Shown here one piece after another: positions 44,674-56,175 of a stretch of DNA of 64,000 nt; positions within the stretch are counted from its first letter, which is position 1, and every line of letters starts with the position of its first letter. This stretch comes from Durusdinium trenchii (lineage: Eukaryota > Sar > Dinophyceae > Suessiales > Symbiodiniaceae): positions 540,262-604,261 of the forward strand of contig CAXAMN010026683.1 of assembly GCA_963970005.1 (NCBI GenBank), written 5' to 3'. The notes under the pieces are model-generated. The model worked only from the letters and a program-made list of their open reading frames with translations. It made no database searches and was not told the DNA's origin. Made by a program: the position numbers and the translations under genes.

Positions 44674-44683
44674 NNNNNNNNNN
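44674..44683. other. Assembly gap (10 N)
   Basis: Ten N inside the macrosatellite, right after a family A start (GGTCGGGTTCCC). The join to the family B fragment that follows may not be real. Confidence 0.99.
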
Positions 44684-44848
44684 TTTGTCTCCCAGGTCTG
44701 TCACTGCTGGTGTCCGCCCCTTTCTGCTGGGCCATGTAGCATTTCTATTCGTTTGCCTCCCAGCCTGCACTGCTTGGTCATGTAGCATTTCTGTTCATCT
44801 CCCAGGTCCGCCCTTGGACGCTGGTCATGTAGCATTTCTCTATTCATT
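44684..44848 (+). repeat. Satellite family B, short piece
   Basis: Two to three B-type units that match 46103-46275, including the unusual CAGCCTGCACTGCTTGGTCA variant. Confidence 0.85.
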
Positions 44849-44872
44849 CCCCAAACAGTTTACTGTTGGGGG
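44849..44872 (+). other. Boundary hairpin 4
   Basis: Arms CCCCAAACAG and CTGTTGGGGG, TTTA loop; header type I follows. Confidence 0.85.
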
Positions 44873-44929
44873 TTCTCAATGCTTTAAACTTTAAAGAATG
44901 GTCGCCTTGGTGCTGGATGGTCTGGTCGG

Positions 44930-45664
44930 GTTCCCGGCCGGCTTGTCTCCCACTTCCTTTCATTTGTCTCCCAGTTCTTTTCATTTGTCTCAATTGTCTC
45001 CCAGTTAAAAGCTGGCTTGTCTCCCACTTCCTTTCATTTGTCTCCCAGTTCTTTTCATTTGTCTCCCAGGCCGCTTCCTTTCATTTGTCTCCCACTTCTT
45101 TTCATTGTCTCCCAGGCTGGGTGCTTGTGGTCGGGTTCCCGGCCGGCTTGTCTCCCACTTCCTTTCATTTGTCTCCCACTTCTTTTCATTTGTCTCCCAG
45201 GCTGGGTGGTCGGGTTCCCGGCCGGCTTGATTTGTCTCCCACTTCTTTTCGGGTTCCCGGCCGCGTTGTCTCCCACTTCCTCTTATTTGTCTCCCACTTC
45301 TTTTCATTTGTCTCCCACTTCTTTTCATTTGTCTCCCAGGCTGGGTGCTTGTGGTCGGGTTCCCGGCCGGCTTGTCTCCCACTTGCTTTCATTTGTCTCC
45401 CGGTTCTTTTCATTTGTCTCCTCGGGTTCCCGGCCGGCTTGTCTCCCACTTCCTTGAATGTGTCTCCCACTTCTTTTCATTTGTCTCTCAGGCTGGGTGC
45501 TTGTGGTCCGGTTCCCGGCTGGCTTGTCTCCCACTTCCTTGCATTTCTCCCATTTCCTTTTATTTGTCTCCCGCTTCTTTTCATTTGTCTCCCAGGCTGG
45601 GTGCTTGTAGCCCGGTTTCCGGGCGGCTTGTCTCCCACTTCCTTGCATTTGTCTCCCACTTTTT
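44930..45664 (+). repeat. Satellite family A, array 2
   Basis: Same unit as 42540-43247, with more truncated and rearranged copies. Confidence 0.9.
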
Positions 45665-45688
45665 CCCCAAACAGTTTACTGTTAGGGG
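45665..45688 (+). other. Boundary hairpin 5
   Basis: Arms CCCCAAACAG and CTGTTAGGGG, TTTA loop; header type II follows. Confidence 0.85.
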
Positions 45689-45714
45689 TTCTCAATTCTT
45701 TCTTAAGACGTGTC

Positions 45715-47105
45715 CGCCCTTTGTGTCACTGCTGGTGTCCGCCCATTTCCACTGGCCATGTAACATTTCTATTCATGTGTCTCCCAGGTCTGTCACTGGT
45801 GGTGTCCGCCCATTTCCGCTGGTCGCGTAGCATTTCTTTTCATTTGTCTCCCAGGTCTGTCACTGCTGGCGATGCAACATTCCTATTCATTTGTCTCCCA
45901 GGTCTGTCACTTGCGGTGTCCGCCCTTTTCCGCTGGGGATGCAACATTTCTATTCATTTGTTTCCCAGGTCTGTCACTGCTAATGTCCGCCCTTTTCTGT
46001 TGGCCATGCAGCATTTCTGTTCATTTGTCTCCCAGGCCTATCACATCTGTCACTGCTGGTGTCCGCCCCTTTCTCCTGGCCATGTAGCATTTCTATTCAT
46101 TTGTCTCCCAGGTCTGTCACTGCTGGTGTCCGCCCCTTTCTGCTGGTCATGTAGCATTTCTATTCGTTTGTCTCCCAGCCTGCACTGCTTGGTCATGTAG
46201 CATTTCTGTTCATCTCCCAGGTCTGTCACTGGTGGTGTCCGCCCTTGGACGCTGGTCATGTAGCATTTCTCTATTCATTTGTCTCCCAGGTCTGTCACTG
46301 CCAGTGTCCGCCCTTTTCCACTGGCCATGCAGCATTTCTATTCATCTCCCAGGTCTGTCACTGCTGGTGTCCGCCCTTGTCCGTTGGCCATGCAGCATTT
46401 CTCTTCATTTGTCTTCCAGGCCTGTCACTGGTGGTGTCCGCCCTTTGCCGCTGGCCATGTAGCATTTCTATTCTTTTGTCTCCCACTGTCACTGGTGTGT
46501 CCTTGTCTATTGGCCATGAAGCATATTTATTCATTTGTCTCCCAGGTCCGTCACTGCTGGTGCCATGTAGCAGTTCTATTCATTTGTCTTTCAGGTCTGT
46601 CACTGGTGGTGTCCGCCCTTTTCCGCTGGGCATGCAGCATTTCTGTTCATTTGTTTCCCGGGTCTGTCACTGGTGCTGCCGCCCCTTTCTGGTGTTTGTA
46701 TTCATTTGTCTCCCATGTCTGTCACTGCTAATTTCCGCCCTTTTCCGCTGGCCATGCAGCATTTCTATTCATTTGTCCCCCAGGCTTGTCACTGGTGTCC
46801 GCCCTTTTCCGCTGTTTCTATTCATTTGTCTCCCAGGTCTGTCACTGCTGGTCCGCCCTTTTCGTCGGCCATGCAGCATTTCTATTCATTAGTCTCCCAG
46901 GTCTGTCACTGTTGGTGCCCGCCCTTTTCCGCTGGCGATGCACCATTTCTATTCATTTGTTTTCCAGGTCTGTCACTGCTGGTGTCCGCCCTTTTCCGCT
47001 GGGCATGCAGCATTTCTATTCATTTGTTTCCCGGGTCTTTCACTGGTGCTGCCGCCCTTTTCCGCTGGCCATATAGCATTTCTATTCATTTGTCTCCCAT
47101 GTGAT
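45715..47105 (+). repeat. Satellite family B, array 2
   Basis: About twenty 67-base units or partial units. It ends in TCTCCCATGTGATTTCTTTC, as array 1 does at 44590. Confidence 0.9.
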
Positions 47106-48639
47106 TTCTTTCTTTTTGTCTTTCAGGTTTGGTGCCTGCACTGCTGTTTTCTGCCCTGTCCGCTGGAACAGGTTCGCCTGTGAAAGGTTCTTGCTCCTTT
47201 GCAAGGGGTGCGTGACTGTCTCCGGGATTGCATTCCTGCCACACTGTGTAACTCTCTCAGCTTTGTTTTCCTTTTCGGGCAACCGTTGAATGACCGGATT
47301 GGATTTCGGCCGCGTGGCAGCGATCTCTCTGTTCAGTTGGGGCGGAGGGCATACGTTAGGCACCAAAAATCAATTTCATGTCACATCCTTCGCTCCTCAT
47401 GCTTTTGTTTCTTGTCCTCACGTGGTCAGCTCCCTGCTGACTGAGCAGCATGACCAGCATCATGTTCGCGCTTGAAGAATAATTCCCCAAAAGGTTTACT
47501 GTTAGGGCTTCTCACTTCTTTCTTAAGATGTGTCCGCCCGCTCTGTACTGCTGTGTCCGTCTCTGCCTTGCAATCCTTTACATTTGTCTCCCAGCTCTGG
47601 ACGTCGCAAGCTCTAGTTTCGATTTTGAAAAAACACAAACTGTTTGGGGTCTACGGTGGTGTAATTTGTTCAATAAGATTCCACTGGTTTTTCATGGTTT
47701 GACCCATCAATCCCATGCGTTTCTCTCCTTCCATGTCCACTGTCCACCTTTCTTCGACCCGAGCCCCACAGGTCGTACGATGCCGAACCTCCTTTCGGCC
47801 GGGCGGCCGACGCTTGCGTGTGGTCGTACGATGCGTCGGATGCGTCTGGAGGTCGACGTCTTTTTGTTCTTCCCCGGATGGACGTCCACTTTAGCCTGAA
47901 GGGGATGCCCGCCTAATTGATCATTGAAAGCAAATATGTAGAAGTAGATGATGTAGACGTGGAGGATGTAGATGAAGACCCCTCCAATGGTCCAACATGC
48001 CAGCTTCTTTTCTCTTGGCTCCGGATTCCATTGGGCTGGAGCTCAGTGGAGTGCGCCTCTGCAAGCACCCGGGCGAATTTGAGGTTCTTCCATGTTTCTC
48101 CTTCTTCGGGGCTCAACCAACTAACCAACTGTTCCCCGCACACACACACACACTTATTGAATTGCAGTCGTTTGGGAGATGTTTGGATGTACTTGAGTGT
48201 GTTTCCTCTCTCTTTGCCCTGTGTGGTTCAGGCCACAGGTGCTTTTCGTGCTTCTTTTCAGTCCATGCTTCTACTCAGACTCTTGGTAGCTTCTCCATGC
48301 TTCCCATCCTGCATAGGGCCTTGCCAGTGGCTAAGCTAGCAAGCTTCATAAGCCGGGTGTGGGTGACCTGGGTGCCTGGGTGTCCTTCTTTTTCATATGA
48401 CATTCCTAGATGTTTGTCCTGAGATGTAGGACACTGTGCTGCTCTGACATGATCAGCTACTTTAGCAATCAGAACTTCGGAGTCGAATCCATCCCATTAC
48501 CGGCTCCATCCAGCGTATACGATCACCCAGCTGAAGGTGCGGTCCGTCTTCGGCATGTCAAATCGCTGTTTCGGTCACCAAAGATGTGGGCGCACACCTC
48601 AAAATGAATCTACTCTCCAACTAGGGGCTTCATTTCTAC
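47106..48639. other. No recognised gene
   Basis: Apart from hairpin 6 there are weak patches only: 47199-47444 plus (NDRIGFRPRGSDLSVQLGRR); 47932-47990 plus, an acidic run VEVDDVDVEDVDED encoded by a GTAGAtGATGTAGA-like repeat; and 48470-48605 plus (VYDHPAEGAVRLRHVKSLFR). A CA repeat lies at 48139-48152. Confidence 0.3.
47485..47508 (+). other. Boundary hairpin 6, degenerate
   Basis: CCCCAAAAGG, TTTA, CTGTTAGGGC: arms partly broken. Header type II follows (TTCTTTCTTAAGATGTGTCC), but no array follows. Confidence 0.7.
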
Positions 48640-48942
48640 CTAAGAACTTGTGGAAGGTGTCCCAGTTTCACCTTTTTCCGTGAGACCGGCAACTCTGTTG
48701 GGATCTCTTCCGCTCAGCTCAAAGCCCACCAACTCGACCGTTTCGGCCTGAGAATTCCCGGCACCTCCGAGGTCAGTAGCACCAATACGGACAAGAACAG
48801 TCGCGGCCTCAGTATTGGGAAGTACCTTCTCAGCACGACAAGGAAAGGAAAGGGAAGGGGCCAAGGCGGGCCAAGGGGCCTGTTGTCGTTGATGTATACC
48901 AGTGAATGCCTTTTTCGAAGAACTTGCGCCAAGTCCTTGCAT
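48640..48942 (-). CDS. Hypothetical protein, 100 residues
   Basis: Minus strand, ATG at 48942 to the stop at 48640. Residues 40-85 have the even composition of a folded domain (TVLVRIGATDLGGAGNSQAE then TVELVGFELSGRDPN). The tail is Thr/Ser-rich. No family, signal peptide or span recognised. It reads better than the opposite strand. It may be the 3' exon of a longer gene. Confidence 0.32.
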   Translation of the reverse strand: MQGLGASSSKKAFTGIHQRQQAPWPALAPSLSFPCRAEKVLPNTEAATVLVRIGATDLGGAGNSQAETVELVGFELSGRDPNRVAGLTEKGETGTPSTSS

Positions 48943-51900
48943 AACTGAGTACAATTCGGAATGGCTTGAGAGGCCTAAAGGTGGAGTATGGCGGAATGGG
49001 CCGATTTTCTTCTTCAGAGACCAGTGTGCTTAGGTGTACCTGGGTTTGGCTCGACGGTTTGCAACTGATCCCTGTGCCTTTGGCAACCCTTCCTGTAGCA
49101 ACTTACCGGTAATTAATCCAACTATTTCCAGCAGCCATTGATTCTTATTCGAACTCAATCCTGCTAAAGAAACCGTTGGTCATGCTCAAGTAACGGGAGT
49201 AGATAGGAATATGGAATGATAAGGCAAAGTTGTTTTGAACAAGCACACACAAACGCACACGCACAGCATAAGGTGACCAACAAGTGTTTAGCTGCTGACT
49301 GATCCGTTGGGAGACTGATATTCCCCAACATCATAAACGTGAGAGTGAATTAGTTTGGACACAAACACACCCTGGTATACCATACCGGAGTTTTTCAGAT
49401 GGAACACTCCAGTGTGAGTCATGTTGTCAACATGATGGATGAGTCAGGGCTATTCCTACTTGGCCTCACAGCCAGCAATACACCCCCAAAAGAAAACACA
49501 TGAACCATTCTTGCCTGGGCCCTCCGACCATCCTGTGGTCTCCGAACATCTCTAGACTGTAGTCATGAGGCTGAGTAGTCGTCCAGCTGAGTCCACCCAG
49601 ATGGTCCGATGGTCTACTCCTGGGTGGATAGTAGGATGGTCTACTCCTCGGATGGTCGGATGGTCAGGTGGACTACTCCAGGGAGCTGGTGCATCTCTGC
49701 TCCCTCTGTCTCCATCCCATCCCGAGGCCAGCCGAGCAGTCGCGCCAGTACTCCTTCGCGACTGGAGAAACCCGACCGGTACGGGTTTCTGAGGAACTGA
49801 TGGCGGGCTACCGGAAGGTCTGGGTAACAGGGGTCCCTTTTGAAATGTTTCTTTGGACCTTTCTTTTGTTCTTTGTGTCTTTAGATAATTATTCCTTTCC
49901 TTAGACCTTGTTATAAAGTTTTCATTCTTTCTTTCTTGAATCTTTTTCACGGAGACTGGGGGTGGATGCAAAGGAGGCCGGCTCTTTGGACAGGAACATC
50001 AGAGATTCATGAGGCAGTAACATGTTGTTGTTAGAGAGGATATGTGGATACATGATACAGGAATGTTGCACACGCATAATTACATATATACAAGGATATA
50101 CAATTACTGTATATATCCAGGTCCCTACTGAAGCAAGCCCAAGGGCTGAGGGTCCCTGCCAGTAGTAACTGTCCAATTCTCCTTTTCGCCACCGCCGAGG
50201 CCCGCGAGCAAGAGGAGTCATGGGGCGCGACTGACGTGTGGCGCAAAACGTGTGGAGAAACGCCTGCGCTCATGAGAGGACGTTGGAATTTCGAAGAACA
50301 CTAGCCAGTGTACCCGACAAATAGCCTTCAAAAGTGCTCTCCAGCTGTTGAAGAGAAGTTCTTGGAGCCCAGTTGTACAAAAAGGTAGACTCTTTAATAC
50401 ATCCAAAAAGTCAAAAGTGTGTGAACTCGGAAGTTGACGGCAAGCCGCACACTGTTTCTACCCAGCCCGAAGACACACAAGCTGAACAAAAACCCACCGA
50501 GGTCCGCGGGCGCCGTTCGCATATCGCAGGAGTTCCTCGCGCGGGTCCAAACGATCGAGCATGCAGTCGGATGCCAGCGCGTGCGGATGCCGACCCCGAC
50601 CCCGTCGGAGATCGGGTCGTGCGCATGTGCTTTTTGGGAGAAATGCAAGGACGAGGGGAGAAGGGGTGATGGATACGGTAATGATGGACCCTAAAACAAC
50701 AAATCAATAAACATAAATACCTCATACTAAAAATGACATACCACTATATATAAATATATGGTATACATTACATGAACCTGCAAAAGTATGGTGTGACGTG
50801 TTTTTTTTTTCACATCATTGGGACGACCGGTCCCGTCCGGAACCATCGGCAGGTCCTTCCATCGCTCCGAGAGCTCCAGATCCGACACCATGCCCAAAGC
50901 CAGGCCGGATCACCGGGCGCCGGGTGGGCGGGTGGGCCGCCGTTGGGGTTGGATGGGTTGGAGGTTTTTGGGTAAGCAGAAACTCCTGGGACCTGACATG
51001 TACTACATGGTGGAAGTCTTGCACAACTGGTCAGGCCTGATTTCTTGAACGTTCGTTGGAAGCACACGAAGTCACTCAAAGAAAGAGGAGCGAGGAGCGT
51101 GTGCGTTGAACACATCTCGGATGAAAGAAACACTCCATGGTCACTCTTTTGCTTGAAAACTCGTGGACCTGCACACGATCCTTGCGATCTTGACCTGCAC
51201 ACGTTGCCCAGTGCGACCCTGGTGGCTGCGAGTGCAGCCCTGGCGGGGCCCTGCGTCCAAGGCAGGAGTAGAGAACGCAGTTGGAGATGCCTGAAACAAC
51301 GAGAAGCACTCTGAAATCCGATCCTCAGAAGTCACAAATTGTGTACGTAACCTATCAGAAGAAGGTCTAGTGATGCAAGATGGGTCTAGTTCCAGTCCCA
51401 GCATTGACAGAGCGACGGAGCCACAGCATTGATAGAGGTGAGTTAATGGGCCTCCCTCGAGCTGACGCGGTGGCAGCACTGAGGACGACCAATTTCATGA
51501 CGTTTCCTTTCATTGTTCAGTGGCAGTTCCCTGATGAATCGATGATTCGATGTTGTTGTTTTTCGCCGCGGTGGACGAAGAAGAGGAGGGTGGCGCCATG
51601 GGGACATCAGCCATCCTTGGAGGCCCGGGACCTTTGAGTGAGTCGCGGTCAAAGGCCAGCGCATTTGGTTGTTTTCTCAGTTCATGTTCATTCACGCTTC
51701 AATTCTTCTGGCCCGTGGACTGCCAGAAGATTGCCAGTGGCTGCTACCTTGAATCCAGCGGTTGCATGGGTACCATTGGAGGTAAGGCTTCTAGGACTAA
51801 TTAGAGCAGCCACCAAGACTTCACAACTGGTGGAAGAGATCTTGTACTGCACATCCCATTTCAACCGCAGCATTCTTGGGTGGTTTCCTCCAACCTTTGG

Positions 51901-52335
51901 GAATTCGCCCGAACTCCCAGCTCCTTCCTCACATCGGCAGCTCGTGATGTATCAGAAAACTTCCCGGAACGCCCCGAGAGATCAACGTTTGCATTCTTTC
52001 TGATCCTCTTCCTCTTCCTCTTCCTCTTCCTCTTCCTCCTTCTTCGCTTTCCCTGCGTTCTGGATCCGAAGACCCTTGTTTTGAGAACATCCCCCTTGAC
52101 ACTTCCCCGGAACATGAGAACATGGATCGGATACCATGTTCCAGGACCTTCCAAGTCCAGTTTGACACCCCAAATCACCTCAGACAGAGTCTAAGAAGAA
52201 GAAAACCGACACCGAACAGCTCTGGTGGTCCTGGTTCTTCTCCATTCTACTATAGTAGCTCCTGGCCTTACTACCAGGAGCCTCCGGTTCGCGACGAACG
52301 GAGCTGCCCCTTCGGTCACGCCACCGGCGCTCTAG
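48943..52335. other. Gene-poor stretch
   Basis: No recognised gene. GATGGTC-type short repeats occur at 49600-49680 (also near 32740 and 57100). Exon-like patches: 50434-50694 plus (RISQEFLARVQTIEHAVGCQ); 51180-51315 plus (LPSATLVAASAALAGPCVQG). A CTTCCT tract lies at 52005-52039. Confidence 0.3.
52005..52039 (+). repeat. CCTCTT hexanucleotide repeat
   Basis: Six copies of CCTCTT, giving long pseudo-coding runs in every frame. Confidence 0.95.
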
Positions 52336-53239
52336 GCCGCGGCCGCGCGGCTGCGGGACACCGACGCGGAGGTGCGGCGCGAGGCCGTGCTGGCCGTGGC
52401 GGAGCTGGCGCCGGGCGACCGGACGCAGGCGCGACGGACGGGGAGGGCGTGTTCGACGTGGGACGGGGTGAAGCGAGCTTGATCTTTTGGGGGGGGGTGA
52501 GGGGAATCAGGTAGTAACATGTACTAGGTGCAGTGCAGTTTACAACATTTGCTAGGCTTAAGCTAAGATAAATCAAAATACATTGGCACCTGGGTAGAAA
52601 TAGTAGCAACATTTATATATATATAATATGTGGGGCCCCGGGTTGTGGGCTGTCTTTTTTTGATTCTAAGATGGGTTTGGTTTGCCTTGGTTTGGTTTGC
52701 AGTTATGAAGCACTATAGATGGTCATCCAGCACCTGCTATGGCGTTGGTCCAGCACCTGCGAGGCCTATGACTTGTGCACTTGGGCCATGGAGGAATGTG
52801 ACTGGCGAGTCTACCACTCAGCAGAGCACGGTCTTCGGTCCGAGCAGCAAGAGCACGGTCTTCGGTCAGGTTACGTTTTCTTTCTCTCCAAATCAATTCA
52901 TTGCGAATGACGAATGATCCAATATAAACATGAATAGGAGTTTGGTCTTCCAGACTGATGGAGCCAGCTTTGAGTCTTTGGCCCGGCGCATCCCCAACAC
53001 TCCATACAAGCAACATCAAGCAACTATTTACATGTCCTACATTGGGGTGGTTGAAACGTGGTTTGCATTTGGGTCGCTTTGACTCATCATGTGGAGCATG
53101 CTTTTTCCTTTAAACCCTGCTTCCATCATGTGTCCATCATGATTCTATCCACTCGAGTCACTAGAGGATGCCGTTTGCAGTAATCCCAAGGCGCGTGCCG
53201 CCGCAGTGGAAGCCATGGCAGCCTCGGCCTCCCGCGGAG
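52336..53239 (+). CDS. HEAT-repeat protein, two exons (partial)
   Basis: Exon one, 52336-52467, starts after CTCTAG and reads RLRDTDAEVRREAVLAVAEL APGD, a clear HEAT (PBS-lyase type) helix pair; its last third drifts from the consensus before a GTGAAG donor. Exon two, 53167-53239, starts after AG and reads NPKARAAAVEAMAASASRGG, the next HEAT-like helix, then a GTGCCG donor-like site. Both exons start in phase 0 and the intron is GT-AG. HEAT solenoids are protein-protein scaffolds, so the function cannot be told. Further exons should lie outside 52336-53239 but were not recognised. Confidence 0.48.
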
Positions 53240-53310
53240 GTGCCGATGGCATGTGGTTTGAGACAGGGGTGTGGTTGGTGGTGGATTTGATGACTTGGTC
53301 GCTAAAAATG

Positions 53311-53373
53311 TAGGAGGCCATTGCTATTAGGTTGGAGGCCAGGTTGGAGGCCATTGCTATTAGGATGGAGGCC
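53311..53373 (+). repeat. GGTTGGAGGCCAT dispersed repeat, copy 2
   Basis: Two and a half units of TTGGAGGCCATTGCTATTAGG, related to 8215-8262. Confidence 0.6.
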
Positions 53374-55228
53374 CGACACGTTGAAAGTTGAAAGCCAATT
53401 TGCTGTGTGGGTTGGGTTTCGCATAGAACTGGTTTTAGGTAATCTTATGGTGTGTTCTGCATCAGGCATGGGCATGGACGATTACTGCTTTGCATGCCAC
53501 TTACAACTTCATCCCCAGGGTCTTCCACCGAGGTGATGTTCATATGATAACGGCTGTTTGCCACTTGAGATGATCAAGGGATCAACCAATAAAAGCAGTC
53601 CATGAGTCCATGACGACAATCTAGAGTGGTATCCAAATAACTTCACCCCACCTCTTTAAGCTGTGAATCACCGCTGTGAATCACCTGGTCAAGAGTTTCA
53701 GTGGACGGGAAACCCACCCTGTGAGGTTGTGTGGAATCCAGATATTCCCAATTAAACAATTGGAGACCTCCCAAAGACTTGTGAAAGAAGGACAATAGAC
53801 CAGTCAAGACCAGTCTACCCAGCAGTGGCCAGGGCATCTCCCTATTAAAATCTCATGTGTGCATGTCTTGTTTCAAGCTGTGACTGGCTTTGGTGCAAGG
53901 TCGCAGGTGGTCTTGGTTCTTGGTCACTGGCTCATTCGAGCTCATCCCCTCCCTCTATTGGTCAACAAGGTCACCACGAGCTGGAAGCTTTTCACCCACT
54001 TCCAGGAGTGTGAACTACTCTCACTTAGTGAAATACCAGCATGTTGATAGTATTTTGTATTATATGGTGTGGTAAGTGAGCAAGTATGACATGAATTAAC
54101 TAGGACATCGATGATCGGATAGTCCAGGTAACGAGGGAGCCTTTTATGCTGCGGCGGACTTGCTGGAGGGGTCTGGCGCCTCACTTGCGACGGCCCCCCC
54201 TGGATGGATTTTCATGACGTTTTTGGATGCGTGGATGGGGGATTGGGAAAGCGAAAGTCCTCGAATTCAATCTGCCTTGGCTCCTGATCCCAATTGATCC
54301 CACAATTAACAAACACCTTGGTCATTTGCAGAGTTCGTTCTGAAGCACAGTGCCATAGATATGCCTGAACCGTGCAACGCAAGTAGGTGACAGAAGCCGT
54401 GTTTGATGGATGCTCACTAGTCCACCAGAAACATCTAGCAACACCAGGGCGAAGACAGGTCCGTCCAAATGTTTAGGGTCATGGTGTATTTTTCGGTCCT
54501 GTTGGTGAAATTTTCCTGTTTTGTTGTTTGTGAATGTCTTTGACTAGAAGTATGACAAATGCATGCTTCAGAAGCAGTTTATATAAACCCTCTTTTCAGG
54601 GTGTCCATTAAGAAACTTAAGAACACGACATGAACAGGGCGACGGGGTAGCATTGTTATGTGCAGCTCATCAATTTTGGTAAGACACAGCAGGGGGCGTT
54701 TTATGTTATCATGTTGCCTCATGTTTTCAATGTTGTTTCCAGTGAGGTGGGTTGTTTCATCAGATGAGATTTTCCGAGCACCGAGAAATCTACGGCGAAC
54801 AGTTGTGACAATCACCACATCATCATCTCACAAAAGCACTTCCTGGTTTTACTTCCAGAAGGTTTTGGTTCACGTCTTCTTTTGTCAACGCCCTGCTATG
54901 CCCCGCTATGCTCCGCTCGTCCGCTGCCAGTTGACAAATGTAGACACAAGGGAAATTTTAAAGTAAACACATTGGAAGCAATGAGCATTTGTTCGCGATG
55001 AACCATTTTCACACCCTTGAAGAACATCACATGATCAAATAAGAATTTCTCAACTATACAATTATACAGTTGTAAAAAGAAGTGAAGAATGTCGGGGCGA
55101 CCAGACAGCCAGCCGAAGCATAGCCGTGCCAACCTCTTGGAAGCTCATTGAGAATCTTCCCCACATCCCGCCCCTGAAACGCATCCACTGCATTAGAGAA
55201 CATGATGCATCCGCCAAGTTCATCATGA
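53374..55228. other. No gene seen
   Basis: AT-rich. ORFs here are short with no known motif. Confidence 0.3.
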
Positions 55229-55456
55229 TCACATCCTCAACTGCTGTCTAACGCGCAAGATCCGGACCGGCGCAGCAAAAAGCAGATCCGCCTCTCCGCC
55301 CCTGGATCGAACTGCAAGATGCAGGCCGTCCTGACCGTCCTGGGTGATGGGAGGTCTCAGATCAAGCAGTTGCAAAAAGGATCCCAAGTCCCAACCCATG
55401 GGCTGAAAAACCCATTGAGGTCTACCCTCTGACTCACTCACTTGGAAGTAGAACAT
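55229..55456 (-). CDS. Hypothetical protein, 75 residues
   Basis: Minus strand, ATG 55456 to the stop at 55229. It reads MGWDLGSFLQLLDLRPPITQ, then DGLHLAVRSRGGEADLLFAA and ends RILRVRQQLRM. The hydrophobic pattern looks like a folded alpha/beta segment. No family recognised. It may be an exon. Confidence 0.28.
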   Translation of the reverse strand: MFYFQVSESEGRPQWVFQPMGWDLGSFLQLLDLRPPITQDGQDGLHLAVRSRGGEADLLFAAPVRILRVRQQLRM

Positions 55457-56175
55457 GGCCCACTTCCAAGGTTTTCCACTTCCACGTTAGTGAGTCGGAG
55501 TGTATCTTGCCTTTTGGTGGTGGGTTTGGTGGGGAAAAAATGGGCTTTGTGGAGATGTTCAGTGGGATTCCAATGGGATTCGGCATGTTTCGGCATGTTT
55601 GGACTTTTGACGTGGCATCCGCAGTGCAAGAAGCTTGAAGAGAGAGAGAGAGAGAGCTGAGTTGCAGTTGTTCGCCTTCGCCAATCTCAGTTGGACAGAA
55701 CGTAGCACTCAGCGATCGATGCCTTGAGGCCTCGCTGGATAAACATGTACATCTCCAAAAGATACACCTTGTCTCAAACTGGTCTATTTGGGCAACTCCC
55801 ATCAACTTAGTTTTGTGAACCTTCCAACAGCAGCCACTGAGGATTTGAGCCAAGAGGTTTGAGGGTGTATTAGTGTATGTTCCAACAGGCTGGATTTCCA
55901 CTGATACCCTCAGTTCAAAACAAGAGCAATGGAGAAGCTACACTCTTGTGTGGGCTCCCAGTCACGAGAACCACGTTTTGGGTGGCCTTCCAGTCACCCA
56001 GACGGGCCAACAAGCTCGGTCAGACCATGAACTCCCAGCACCCCAGAGCTCCAAATGACCTGACCGTCATACCATCCCCTAAGTTTGGTGGTTGATGGAT
56101 TCCGGTCATGACGGATCCGCGATCCGTTCGATCGATCTTGCGACACGTCCCGTTTGGCAGGTTTGACGAGGCCTT
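55457..56175. other. No gene seen
   Basis: A GA repeat lies at 55638-55656. Minus-strand ORFs over 55434-55901 have no known motif. Confidence 0.3.

Larger units (their letters stand above)
42501..47508 (+). repeat. Composite macrosatellite of two alternating families with hairpin boundaries
   Basis: Order: hairpin, family A array, hairpin, family B array, hairpin, gap, short B piece, hairpin, A array, hairpin, B array, unique sequence, degenerate hairpin. A and B share the core CATTTGTCTCCCAG. The plus strand is pyrimidine-rich and nearly free of stop codons, so ORFs up to 444 codons run through in several frames; they are not believed to be genes. The piece 44690-44848 matches 46103-46275, showing higher-order duplication. 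Confidence 0.9.

Noticed and set aside
42356..47104. Very long ORFs (up to 444 codons) on both strands
   Set aside because: They run through tandem satellites that lack stops in several frames at once; no domain, and the repeats explain them.
47106..47125. Splice-acceptor-like TTTCTTTCTTTTTGTCTTTCAG
   Set aside because: The same T/C-rich end occurs at the end of satellite array 1, where it leads into a hairpin; it is part of the repeat.
42501..47508. CRISPR-like array
   Set aside because: Repeats are tandem with no unique spacers of constant length, in a eukaryotic context.
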